Assembly: GCA_028456385.1 (NCBI GenBank)
Contig: JALNQF010000005.1
Coordinates: 310,001 to 374,000, forward strand
Origin: Ophiosphaerella korrae
Taxonomy: Eukaryota > Ascomycota > Dothideomycetes > Pleosporales > Phaeosphaeriaceae
Length of the DNA: 64,000 nt
Reading direction: 5' to 3'
Below the pieces are notes generated by a model. The model saw nothing but the letters and a program-made list of their open reading frames with translations. It did not search any database and had not been told where the DNA came from. Numbering within the stretch: position 1 is the stretch's first letter; each line of letters starts with the position of its first letter. Position numbers and translations under genes: made by a program. Below, piece by piece: positions 36,147-45,645 of this stretch.

Positions 36147-37064
36147 GACCAGGTGAGTTTCAGGGCTCGCAAGTTGAACAACGGGCTGCAAAGACCCTGG
36201 GATTAGGCCGAAATTGACCAGTCGAGGTGAGGTGAGAGCATTATAAAGGAACGAGGATGGCCTCTTTTATCCTTCACCACTGTGACAGTGTTACGACACA
36301 ATAAGCTTGGTATATCTCCTCCAATCAGGGCCCTTAGCCTAGTGTAGGCAGAAAAACCCTAGTTTTAGTATAGTAGTGAAAATATTGCAGCACAATGCAT
36401 ATATAGTTCAGCATTGGGAATCTCCAAGCTATTGCGCATTGATAGTGGACCATCTGATTCCCCGTATGGCTGATAAACGTTGAAATCTATTGGATTTGAT
36501 AGGCAGTGGAGACATAGAAGCCGCTAGATGAAAAATTGCCAGTCTTCCAACACTGTTATCTAACACGCCGTTCCAGGACTCGTGGTAGCATATGAAAACA
36601 TACCTATTCCAGCTTGCTTAACACTGAAGGCTGGAGACAGGTGAGTTGTTCTTGTTGCCTCAGTTATTGAAATTCCCGAAATTTACTCCTGCATCAGTCT
36701 AGGAATGGCTATTTTGCCGCAGTAGAAAAAATCTTGTTACTATGGCGATAACACGCATCAGGAAAAGTGATGACCGGGGATGTAATGTACAATGTTGATG
36801 GGGCTTCGTCTGCCGCAAAGGCTTGCAGGGAAGTAAGGTATACGCTAGCGTACGGTAAGTAAGGAAAATGGGTAACGTTCTTGATTGCGTCTATCGTATG
36901 TAGTTGAGATAGGTGTCGTATATATATATAGCGTCCTCCTACCCCTAATACCGTGCGTGACAGCTCGTCCATCAGTTTGGGCTGGCGCGTACGGACATAC
37001 AAAGATATATTGTTTCATCGCTAGCATATTAAATAAACTGTCCTTTGATGACACACCAACAGAA
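36147..37064. other. AT-rich spacer between F-box-like genes
   Basis: Low-GC DNA with a short TA run (about 36918-36929). No intact gene was seen. The composition is consistent with decayed repetitive DNA. Confidence 0.5.
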
Positions 37065-38336
37065 TCAAAGCAATCCTTTAGGCAAAAGCGCATGACGTTC
37101 TTCGATAATGGGGAGGTCCAGGCCCATATCTTCTCCCTTGCGTGAATAGGCAAATGGGCCCTGGCCGTAATCCAAACCTTTAGAGAAAATTAATGTCCAG
37201 TCATCATCTTCCAATTGATCGATATCGCCTTTAAACTGTTCACAAACCCATTGATAGTCGAAATTGTGTTTAGCATCATGAGCGCTTATAGCGATCGCTT
37301 GATGTTTGCGGATATCGGAGAATGATACATTGTTATCTGCCGTGGAGAGATAATAAAAGCTCAGACGGTTCAAGCTTATCCGCGTTCGCAAAAGGTTGAA
37401 TATCGCCGACCAATTCCCGTCAGAAAGTTGGATAACCGTCAAGCCCAACGATTTTAGTGTTGCAGAGACCACAGTGAGAGCTTGAGTTAGCAAATATTCT
37501 GCGATCAAGGCGCTATCGATGGCGATATGTGTGAGATTTCGAAGTGGGCGTAGATGCTCTAGATTGTAATCTAGAGATAATGCCTTTCGCCTCGATAGGC
37601 GACCCGAGTAACTCAGAGTCTTGAGATTAGGCGCGAACGTCTGCAGTTTGCATAGCCTCGGAGACGACGTTGGAGTATCTGGGGGTACATTTCCCAAGGA
37701 TAGTAATGATAATGTTTTGAGAGTTGGGAATGAAATCGAATCTACTAAAATGCTACTGAGATTAAACATTGAGGCATCCGGATCCATTGACTTGTACAAG
37801 CATGGTCCTACTGTTAAATCGTTCAGTTGAATGTTGTGAAGCGAGCATATCCTTACCACATCTCTGATCATTACCTGCCAAGCATCTTGAGCTCTTTTCC
37901 AACCCTCGTTAGTTCGTTCGTCATCGCTATCAGATAACAGAAAGTTGCCTGACAGCATCGAATAGCAAAATATCTTTACTTGTTTGATATTTGGGCATTG
38001 AGTCACTAGATTTTGAAAATCAGTTGAGAGCCTCATGGTCGAGATGTAGAGACAGAATGCTTCCAACTTCTCCAAGGAAACCTCTCGCTCCTCGAAGCAG
38101 CCTGGAGCCACTTCCATGCATACCTTAGATAAGAACTCGCTCCCGAAACTTTGGAGAGTTCTTGAATAGATTGTACGGCATGTTAGGCGAAGATTCCAGA
38201 GATCATATTTGTGTATTATCTTCGAACCATTGCCTGTGAGTGTTTCATAAGACCAAAAATCCCATAAACTATATTTTGGTAACTCGTCGACAATAGCGTC
38301 GAGGAGCTCCCGAGGGAGGTCAAGTAAGCCCGGCAT
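37065..38336 (-). CDS. F-box-like protein, copy 2
   Basis: An intronless 423-aa protein from the ATG at 38336 (MPGLLDLPRELLDAIVDELP), a better F-box-like N-terminus than copy 1. A WNLRLTCRTIYSRTL segment near residue 55 is equivalent to the LRLVCR segment of copy 1. The middle contains repeated short Leu-rich segments such as LKTLSLLSLGNV, LKTLSYSGRLS and LRNLTHIAIDSALIAE, suggesting irregular leucine-rich repeats. The C-terminus is acidic and ends with IEERHALLPKGLL. Codon usage is A/T-rich compared with the housekeeping neighbours, as is the DNA on both sides. The function is unknown; substrate-recruiting ubiquitin-ligase adaptor is the family default. Confidence 0.75.
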   Translation of the reverse strand: MPGLLDLPRELLDAIVDELPKYSLWDFWSYETLTGNGSKIIHKYDLWNLRLTCRTIYSRTLQSFGSEFLSKVCMEVAPGCFEEREVSLEKLEAFCLYISTMRLSTDFQNLVTQCPNIKQVKIFCYSMLSGNFLLSDSDDERTNEGWKRAQDAWQVMIRDVVRICSLHNIQLNDLTVGPCLYKSMDPDASMFNLSSILVDSISFPTLKTLSLLSLGNVPPDTPTSSPRLCKLQTFAPNLKTLSYSGRLSRRKALSLDYNLEHLRPLRNLTHIAIDSALIAEYLLTQALTVVSATLKSLGLTVIQLSDGNWSAIFNLLRTRISLNRLSFYYLSTADNNVSFSDIRKHQAIAISAHDAKHNFDYQWVCEQFKGDIDQLEDDDWTLIFSKGLDYGQGPFAYSRKGEDMGLDLPIIEERHALLPKGLL

Positions 38337-38554
38337 GACGACACTCCTCGTTGGTTTAGAGCTATAGAATTGAGTTATCGCCGGTGCAGGCCTCACGACC
38401 AGTCAGTGTAATGAAGTTTAGCAGTTAAATAATAATCGTGAGATACGACATCGCACCAATGCCGAACTTGTGGCATAATATACACCGAATGTCCGTATGT
38501 ATAAGTTGCTTACCTTACGTAACTATTCGGCCCGATACTTCAGGGGTATATAAC

Positions 38555-38579
38555 GCCTCTCTCGTTACGAGAGAGAGGC
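38555..38579. repeat. Inverted repeat, arms GCCTCTCTCG
   Basis: The left arm GCCTCTCTCG is complementary to the right arm CGAGAGAGAGGC except for a 2-nt bulge, with a 3-nt loop TTA. Confidence 0.7.
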
Positions 38580-38619
38580 CAGTCAACAGAATAGATACTA
38601 TCTTCGCCTCACCCCCTCG

Positions 38620-38638
38620 GCCGTACGTGATGTACGGC
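38620..38638. repeat. Perfect inverted repeat, arms GCCGTAC
   Basis: A 7-bp perfect stem (GCCGTAC/GTACGGC) around the 5-nt loop GTGAT, 40 bp after the preceding hairpin. Confidence 0.7.
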
Positions 38639-39140
38639 TGCCTATCTACTACCGGATGCGTAGCCATCTAGAGGAGTATCGAGCCTACCGACACCGAAAA
38701 AAAAGATGAGAGTGTCTGTAAGCAAGAATGCAAAAAGCAAACTGTGCCTGCGAAATATATATGCCCTCAGCCAGCATGCTACTGGCAGTGACTCACGGTC
38801 ACAAACAGAGCTGACTCAAAAATGTGCGAAGAACACGTGGCTTGAGTAATTCGCAAAGCACATGTACCTGTGCACGTTCACTCTAGCATTTTGGTATAAT
38901 TATGTTACACTCGCTGCACCAACTAAGAGGCTCAGAAGCATCTTGGTCAGTGCAGCAAGTACCTATTATCTTAGAGCTGCTCTGTCAAACGGTCTACTAT
39001 ACCTTTGCTTCTGTATATATCTGCTTACGCACTTTTCATAAACTCCACAACGCCTTTTATCTAAAATCTCTCCCCCCGCTCTACCGACTTGACCGCAAGT
39101 CCAAAACCCAAGAGTCAAACGTTCCACAAGCCCCACCTAC

Positions 39141-40124
39141 CTACTCAAACACCTTCTCGCAAACAACCTCATACCTCTCATCCACAACCTCCCCCTCCCC
39201 CTCCACCTCCCCACTCCAAACCTTCCTTGCCCCCATCCTACATATCTGCACCCGATCGATCCTCACATCCCGCGCCCACACAAAATCCCTATACCCCTCC
39301 ACCAACCCCCTCGCATCAAACCGCATCCAACTCTTCGCCCCAGGCCCATGCCCCGAACTCCTCTCGCCATCACCCCGATTCGACTTTCCACCGCCCGCCT
39401 TTTTGTCCTTCGCATAAATCGTGTTGAGCACAGTGGCATGCAACTTCAACGCCCTCCCATCCTCCAACACAAGCCCCTCACTCACAAACCGCGCCCTCAC
39501 CGCCTCTGCAAAACGCCCCAACCGTCCTGACTCATCGTGCGGCTTCGCATAAAGAATACTCGTGCTACGCGCATCCTGCATGGCCAGTAATGCGCGCAGG
39601 TCGACTGTTAGGACCTCAGCGTCCGGGAGGCCCGCGGCATAGAGGTTCTCAGTGATGGCGCCGGCCTCGGCGGCCTTTTGTGCGACGACTTGTGTGGTGG
39701 CGCCGCGGAGGAGGGCGTGCAAGTTGAGAGTTTCGAGGAAGGATTGCGCAGATGAGAGGGTGGATGGGGTGAGGCTCATTACGCCGAGGGTGAGGTGGAG
39801 GGATCCTAGGGGGCGGATAGCGGTGAGGGGCGCGATAGAGTGTTTTTCGAGGTCGGCGCGGAAGTGGGCGAGGCTGGTTTGGAGTTGGGGTTTGCTTGCT
39901 TCAGTCACAAGGGGGAGACAGAGGAAGTGGGTTAATGGCGGTTTCCTGGAGCCGCCTTTTGGATTTGCATGTTTGGTGGCTCGCTGGTTTTGGTGTGCTA
40001 GTAGTGAGGTGGTTCTGGTGGTAGATGATGGGCCTTGGAGAGATGTCCATATCTCGTTGTTATCGTGTAGTTTTTCGCCGTCTAGGAAGTCGTTGTACTC
40101 TCCAGTATGTTTCTTCTTGCCCAT
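39141..40124 (-). CDS. 2H phosphoesterase, AKAP7/ASCC1-like
   Basis: A 2H-type RNA-ligase/cyclic-phosphodiesterase-like protein of the AKAP7/ASCC1 group. From the ATG at 40124 the protein is 327 aa (MGKKKHTGEYNDFLDG). The domain starts at PLTHFLCLPLV near residue 75. The first catalytic tetrapeptide-like motif is HLTL in SLHLTLGVMSL and the second is HATV in LKLHATVLNTIYAK, the two His that define the family. A low-complexity Gly/Lys/Asp insertion follows the second motif, and the C-terminus has FDARGLVEGYRDF and RIDRVQICRMG. An in-frame ATG at 40250 would add 42 residues with Arg/Ser/Thr character and no acidic residues after position 16, a possible mitochondrial targeting form. Its substrate is not known. 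Confidence 0.82.
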   Translation of the reverse strand: MGKKKHTGEYNDFLDGEKLHDNNEIWTSLQGPSSTTRTTSLLAHQNQRATKHANPKGGSRKPPLTHFLCLPLVTEASKPQLQTSLAHFRADLEKHSIAPLTAIRPLGSLHLTLGVMSLTPSTLSSAQSFLETLNLHALLRGATTQVVAQKAAEAGAITENLYAAGLPDAEVLTVDLRALLAMQDARSTSILYAKPHDESGRLGRFAEAVRARFVSEGLVLEDGRALKLHATVLNTIYAKDKKAGGGKSNRGDGERSSGHGPGAKSWMRFDARGLVEGYRDFVWARDVRIDRVQICRMGARKVWSGEVEGEGEVVDERYEVVCEKVFE

Positions 40125-40880
40125 AGTCGTATATTGTGCAGTCTGAAATGAGTGGATGAAAAGTCTACGACCAATGAATGTAGTGGCAGATGTCAAAACA
40201 GCCTCTCGGTAGGCTGTTGCCACGCACGTGGGATATCCCTGGACTAACATACAAGTAAAATGTAAGCGAGGGGTGGTGCTAACAGGCAGACCAAAGACAG
40301 GAACCCTGACAAAGGTGCCAAGTCTATGGGTCGGTACCAGCCAGTTTCCTGGTTACCAAACGCCAGGCAGAGACGGGAAACGTGTGGTGATGCATGTCGG
40401 TGCACGATGTTTAGGCATGGTGTTGAGATGCAGCATGTTAGTACTAGTTGGGCATGACGTATCCGCAGCCGTGGAGTGGGGCCCAATAATCATCTTCACG
40501 TTCGCATTCGGGCCTTCCACCACCCACCACGGCAGGGCTGAGGAATATGGCTCGCAACACCACACAGATGGCGGAGTAAATCACATATTTGCAGCAGCAC
40601 TCGGAAAAAATCTATACAAAATCGGTAGGGATGGAAAACGAGAGATAGGCTCAGGGCGGGGCAAGGAAATATGGCGACACGACAGCGATGACGACATGCT
40701 GACATGGTGATTGATCCTGTGGGCTCAATATGTCGCATGAACCAAAGAAACAGATGATGGTGAATTTACCGGACGAGATGCAACTGCAAGGCACGAGTCG
40801 GCGCTGCATACCAACTCTAGCCCACATGCTCGACCAGTGTTTGTGCCCGCGTAGCGCCAGCGAGCGCATGGAAGCCTATC
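40125..40880. other. Intergenic, no gene seen
   Basis: 756 bp between two minus-strand genes: promoter of the 2H phosphoesterase and 3' region of the Ypd1 gene. Open frames here on both strands show no family features. Confidence 0.5.
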
Positions 40881-41547
40881 TCATGGCGTGTCTTTGTAGA
40901 ACTCCTTGAGGACTTCCTTGACCTCGGCGAACTCCTTCTTCGCCTGCACAATGACCACCTTGAGCTTCTTGCAGCTCTCCTCTTCGGTGATGTCCTTGGT
41001 GCCTGCCTCGTCTTTCATGGAGCCATAGTTCTGGATCTTCTCGCACGAGTCCTTGACTTTGGTGAGGCCGAGGGTCGCGGAAGAGCCCTTGAGGAAGTGG
41101 CCTAGCTCGCTAAGCGTCTTGAGGTAGCCATCTTCCTTCTTTTCCCTAAGCGCAGTTAGCAGACGGCGAGCGAGCAGCAGGGGGCAGGCGGGGCACCCAC
41201 AGACTCGAGTCCATCTTGGCAAATGTGCTGTCGGCCTGGGTAAAGAAGTCGAAGACGATGCTCTTGCTAAACTCGCGGTCGATCTCGTCTTCGTCCATCT
41301 CGAGGATCTGTTCAAACGTGGCCGGGTCGATGCTGTCCTCGGCACCGGGGATTGACATGATGTCGCCGCCGCCCATCTATGTGGGAGGATTAGCTGAGGA
41401 GTCTGTATGCAGGGCCGGCTGATAGGCAGTGCTGCTGGGTAGGAAGAACGGTGATGCGCATGGAGAGAATGCGACGGGAGGGGCAGGCGCGAGAGTCGCG
41501 AACGAGTGGTGGAGGTTGTCACGAACCTTGTCCTCGCTAGTCGACAT
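40881..41547 (-). CDS. YPD1: Histidine phosphotransfer protein Ypd1
   Basis: Phosphorelay intermediate passing phosphate from hybrid histidine kinases to response regulators of the HOG and Skn7 pathways. Three exons: 41547-41527 (only MSTSEDK), 41376-41201 and 41145-40881, giving 153 aa. Exon 2 encodes IDPATFEQILEMDED and FDFFTQADSTFAKMD. The junction restores MDSSLEKKEDGYLKTLSELG, leading into the HPt box HFLKGSSATLGL, with the phosphorylated His near residue 80. The C-terminal helix contains VIVQAKKEFAEVKEVLKEFY. The first intron is 150 nt, long for this window; the second is 55 nt with a CTAAC branch site. Ypd1 is normally single-copy and essential or nearly so in fungi. Confidence 0.93.
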
Positions 41548-43746
41548 GCTTAGAGACCACACTGCAACTAGCTGCACGTAACAAAATCTACCCTTCGGCC
41601 CTGAGAATTGCAGGCGACACCCCTCGTGTACTTGGTGTCGCAGGAGTCTAGGGAGCTACCGGCTACTCCTGCAGTTGACGTTTTTTTCCGCGCCCGCCTA
41701 GGTTGCCCGCTCCGCTGACTGACCAAAAGACACCGACTGGGCCCTGCACTTCACTGTGCACTCCTAATCCGGTTAGACTATGACGCAAGGGTCGGCCCGC
41801 CGAGCTGTGAGAGCCGTTGATCTGAGGGTTGGTGAGATGCCGTCCCGAAACACACTGGACGCTGGAGAAGTGTGCTGTCGATGATGCCCGTAGATGGACA
41901 ATCTGATGGCCGTGCGTGGGTTGTGTTTCGTTGGCTTGCCGGAAACCTGTAACTCAGCCGCCTGTTAGTGTCCTGGGCTCGCTTTAACTAAAGTTCTGCA
42001 GCCTCCTCGGCGTCAGTTGCCGAATTTTCTGCGGCGGCAGCTGTCCCAATCACGGTATAATGTACGATAGACGGCGCGTGTGACGTGATAAGAGAAACAG
42101 TAGCTTTGGGCAGCGATTGTCACGGGAGTGTGGCTCATATACGCTTCTGCCGTCCAAACGAGCACAACGGCTGATGGCTTGCATCACCGCCGAAGAGGGG
42201 CACGCGCCGCAAGGAGCCAGAAAATAAGGGCTCGCTATATTTGGGTGGAGACCGACGTCAATACACACCCGTCACTCGCTGATGATCATCTGTGCCACCC
42301 ACAGATGCCGCTTGCTGAACCTTCTACCGCTAACGTAGCTGACAGCTGATGGTCACCAAGGCCATGACCCCTCGCGGCGTCGCCAGCCCTCACAAAAGTA
42401 AACACCAAGCACATGTGGTGTCATAGCTAACCTGGCACCTCGTCCACGCCAGGAAGGTTTCGACTGCGTACGCTTAGTCCTGCTGGCACGCCGTGGGGAT
42501 AGGTGGTAACAAAGACGGTAACTCCATGCCAAGCAAGTCTAGAAGCAATCAAATATGCTGATTTTCGCTGTAGAAACGGTCAAGGAGGGGTGATAGACGA
42601 CAACATTTATGGAGAGACGAGGGGTTGTTTTCAAGCGAGACTACGTCACTGGGAACACCGATGTCACTGTGCATATCTCGCGTGCCCTGCGTTCAACTAG
42701 GTTGCCGAAACGGACTAGCCGCCTCACACCGTACCGTGGTGCCAAATTTCGACTGAAATATTGACAATCAAAGTATTTATGTGTGTTGATATTCAAAGTA
42801 AAAAGATTAGACCTGCCCTTGTTGGCACCAAGGTTCCATTCTGACAATACTTGATAGTATGACATCAAACAAGGAATGAAGCCCAAGTGGCAGGCATCTT
42901 CCATGACCCCTCTCCTCCTCGGCATGGAAAACCTGCCATCTGCAGTCCGGCGGATGAATCAATGCTGCTCATTCACCCGGGCCCCTCCGAGCCGACAGGT
43001 TGGTGATTACTCCACGTCCTTGACATGGGGGGGACCGTCAGAACGTCTTGCCTGAGGCAGTTGAGATCGACATTCGCGATGCTTTGCTCTCTAGCTGCGC
43101 GGATCGCAAACAAGATTTTAGGTTTTGCAGCTGTAAAAGCAATGTGGCGGGGCATTAAGAGAAATGTCCGAGAGGATCGATGATGCATGTTGTCATAGCT
43201 GTGTGGCATGCCAAAGGCTATAGCTTAGTTTGCTTTCCTTGCGGACAGCACTCGATTGTAATCATGGGACTCGTAGCTAACTACCTAAGCTTGATCCTTT
43301 GACCAACACCCAAACAGCTCTGCATGTTGGATTTTGAATAGTAAGCTTCATGCTTTCGGAGTGAAATCTTGTGTAGGACCTCCCTTGGACTAAGCAAAAA
43401 CTACGCCTGACTAGGATAAGATCTTCTCAGCATGAGTCAAAACGTTCACATACCGACTTCTTGTGGGGTGTGGAGATTGTATGCAGGATGAAACTAGGTC
43501 CCATCAAGACACAAGACCCGTGCAGACCCAGGCTACTTACAGATGTGCCGGCACCCGAAAGCGAGGTGTGAAGCAAGACTAGAAGAGAGAAGTGGGATAT
43601 CATGAGGCCTGACTTGATTGATTGATGACTACAGTGTTACATCCAACCGCCGTTGCGCCGTGATATAGTACAGACCGCCATGCCATTTTGTGCTGAGAAT
43701 CCGTCTAACCATTGGTGTAATTAAAATCGATGCCGGTTTCGGACAC
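41548..43746. other. 2.2-kb gene-free stretch
   Basis: The promoter of Ypd1 lies at the left and the 3' region of the aspartate aminotransferase gene at the right. No protein family was recognised on either strand. A perfect 8-bp inverted repeat sits at 42287-42307. Confidence 0.5.
42287..42307. repeat. Perfect inverted repeat, arms CATCTGTG
   Basis: CATCTGTG and CACAGATG pair perfectly around the 5-nt loop CCACC. It stands alone in non-coding DNA. Confidence 0.7.
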
Positions 43747-45297
43747 CTAGCCCTTGACTTTGTAGATGGCCTCAGCAAGGCGACCCACGTTATCGCTGGT
43801 GATGCCGGCAACGGAAATACGGCCATCCTTGGTAGCATATACCGAGTGCTATTAGATACATTAGCATGCTGACATTGAATATGATGGAGAAACTCACCTC
43901 CTTGGCTAGAGCATCCATCTGCTCGGGCTTCAAGCCAGTGTAGGCAAACATGCCGATCTGAGATGTGATGTGGCTCCAGTCGTGTTTGCTACCGAGCTTC
44001 TCAAGGTTCTCCTTGAGGAGAGCACGCATGGTGATGATACGATCAGCCATATCCTTGACCTCTCCGAGCCACTGCTTGTTCAACGATGCATCGTTGAGGA
44101 TCTCGGAAGCGATGCGGGCACCGTGAACTGGAGGGTTGGAGTAGAGTGGGCGCACGAGAATCTTGATCTGAGAATCGACACGCTTCTTCTCCTCAGCAGA
44201 CTCACAGACGACGGAAAAGGCACCGACGCGCTCGCCATACAGGCCCTGGTAGACTATTAACGATGCTTTGAAATTTCCATCTAGTGTAAAACGTCATACC
44301 ATGTTTTTGGCGAAAGACTGGCAGAGAACTGGGCGGAGGCCCTCCTTGATAAAGTGACGAAGTGCGAATGCGTCCTTGTTCGTGTCGCCGCTGGCAAAGC
44401 CCTGGTAGGCCATGTCAAAGAAGGGGAAGTGGTCACCCTCCTTGACAGCCTGGGCGATCTTGGTCCACTGCTCCTCAGTGGGATCAACGCCAGTTGGGTT
44501 GTGAGCGCAAGCGTGGAGCATGACAATGCTGCCCTTGGGCATAGCCTTGATGTCTGCCACCATGCCATCGAAGTCGAGGCCAATGGTGTCCTTGTTGTAG
44601 TATCGGTACTTTTCCACCTTCAAGCCTGAATCCTTGAAGACGGCATTGTGGTTTGCCCATGAGGGGTTGGGAATGTATACAGTCTTGGGGCCTGGGTAGT
44701 GGCGCTCAAGGAAAGCACCACCCACGCGGAGGGCACCGGTACCAGAAATGGTTTGAGTGACGGCAATGCGGTCCTCGTTGAGAGGAGCAGAGTCGGAACC
44801 GTAGGCAAGCTTGAGAGCGGCCTTTGTGAAAGTGGGAACACCCGTGATGCCGGCGTACTCCTTGTCCAGCGATGACTCGACGATTTTCTTCTCGGCTTGT
44901 CTTACGGAGGGCAGCACATAAGGCTTGCCCTTGTCATCGCGGTATGCACCAACACCTGCAGAGATTAGCCGTTGCCCATTGCCTCGAGTATAGTCGACGA
45001 ACCCAAGTTGATCTTTTTGGGGTTGCTGTCGGCCTTGAAGGCTTCGGTGATACCCAGAATAGCCTACGTGGGGTGGCGGTGAGAAATGGCAAATGGGACA
45101 TGTTTCCTGGAAGCAATACTTACATCCTGGGTAGAAATTAGTATCCAGAAGATCAATTGCAACCTTTAGAACATTTTGGTACTCACTGGAGGTCCCTGGG
45201 GCACCTGCGACCAGGCGGAGACAGCTCGGACGCTGGTCCTGGTGGAGAGCTGCTTGGCCGCGGCTTGTCGCAGGGCGGTTCTTGATGAGGCAAGCAT
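43747..45297 (-). CDS. AAT1: Aspartate aminotransferase, mitochondrial
   Basis: PLP enzyme interconverting aspartate/2-oxoglutarate and oxaloacetate/glutamate, part of the malate-aspartate shuttle. Six exons: 45297-45187, 45124-45126, 45063-45003, 44955-44300, 44245-43898 and 43848-43747, giving 426 aa, the usual size. Exon 1 is a mitochondrial presequence (basic and Ser/Ala-rich) plus QVPQGPP. The next conserved residue, Asp of [13 protein letters not shown], can only come from a 3-nt exon GAT with a CCCAG acceptor before it and a GTAAGT donor after it. Later signatures are [37 protein letters not shown] and the PLP lysine in [15 protein letters not shown]. The C-terminus is [15 protein letters not shown]. 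It is divergent from the Gep3 GTPase gene. Confidence 0.93.
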
Positions 45298-45645
45298 GGC
45301 GAATATATGTGTATGTGGAAAGGAATAGGGTCGAACCGATGGCAAGAAGAGAGGGAAGGAGAGATGGAGTCACAGTCACAGTCACAGCTGAAGCAGCTAG
45401 TGGGATTGTATTTGTTTAGGTGGTTCGGTGTGTATTTTCCCCAGAAATAAGCAAAAGAAGCGGTGGTTGACCTCCACGCGGGAGGGAGCTTGGACTTGTG
45501 GCTCGACGTACCATCCCTGCTTAGCCTGCAGGCGAACAAATAATTTTATGCCATAATGCGTGACGTGACGGGCCGCCGATAGGCGATGATGATTGATTGA
45601 TTGATTGATCGATACATACATCCTGCTATTCTACCTACTCCAAGT
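45298..45645. promoter_or_regulatory. Shared divergent promoter, AAT1 and GEP3
   Basis: 348 bp lie between the start codons of two genes for mitochondrial proteins. It contains a run of CAGTCA repeats (about 45371-45388), TGACGTGACG (45561-45570) and a GATT tetranucleotide repeat near 45591-45609. Shared control is inferred. Confidence 0.5.
45591..45609. repeat. (GATT)n microsatellite
   Basis: Nearly five perfect GATT units in the 5' leader of the GTPase gene, 37 bp before its start codon. Confidence 0.85.

Larger units (their letters stand above)
38337..39140. other. Intergenic with hairpin-forming repeats
   Basis: No gene was recognised. Two strong inverted repeats occur at 38555-38579 and 38620-38638 near a TATATAA box at about 38547-38553, which could be a remnant of a transposon terminal region. 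No target-site duplication was identified. Confidence 0.45.
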
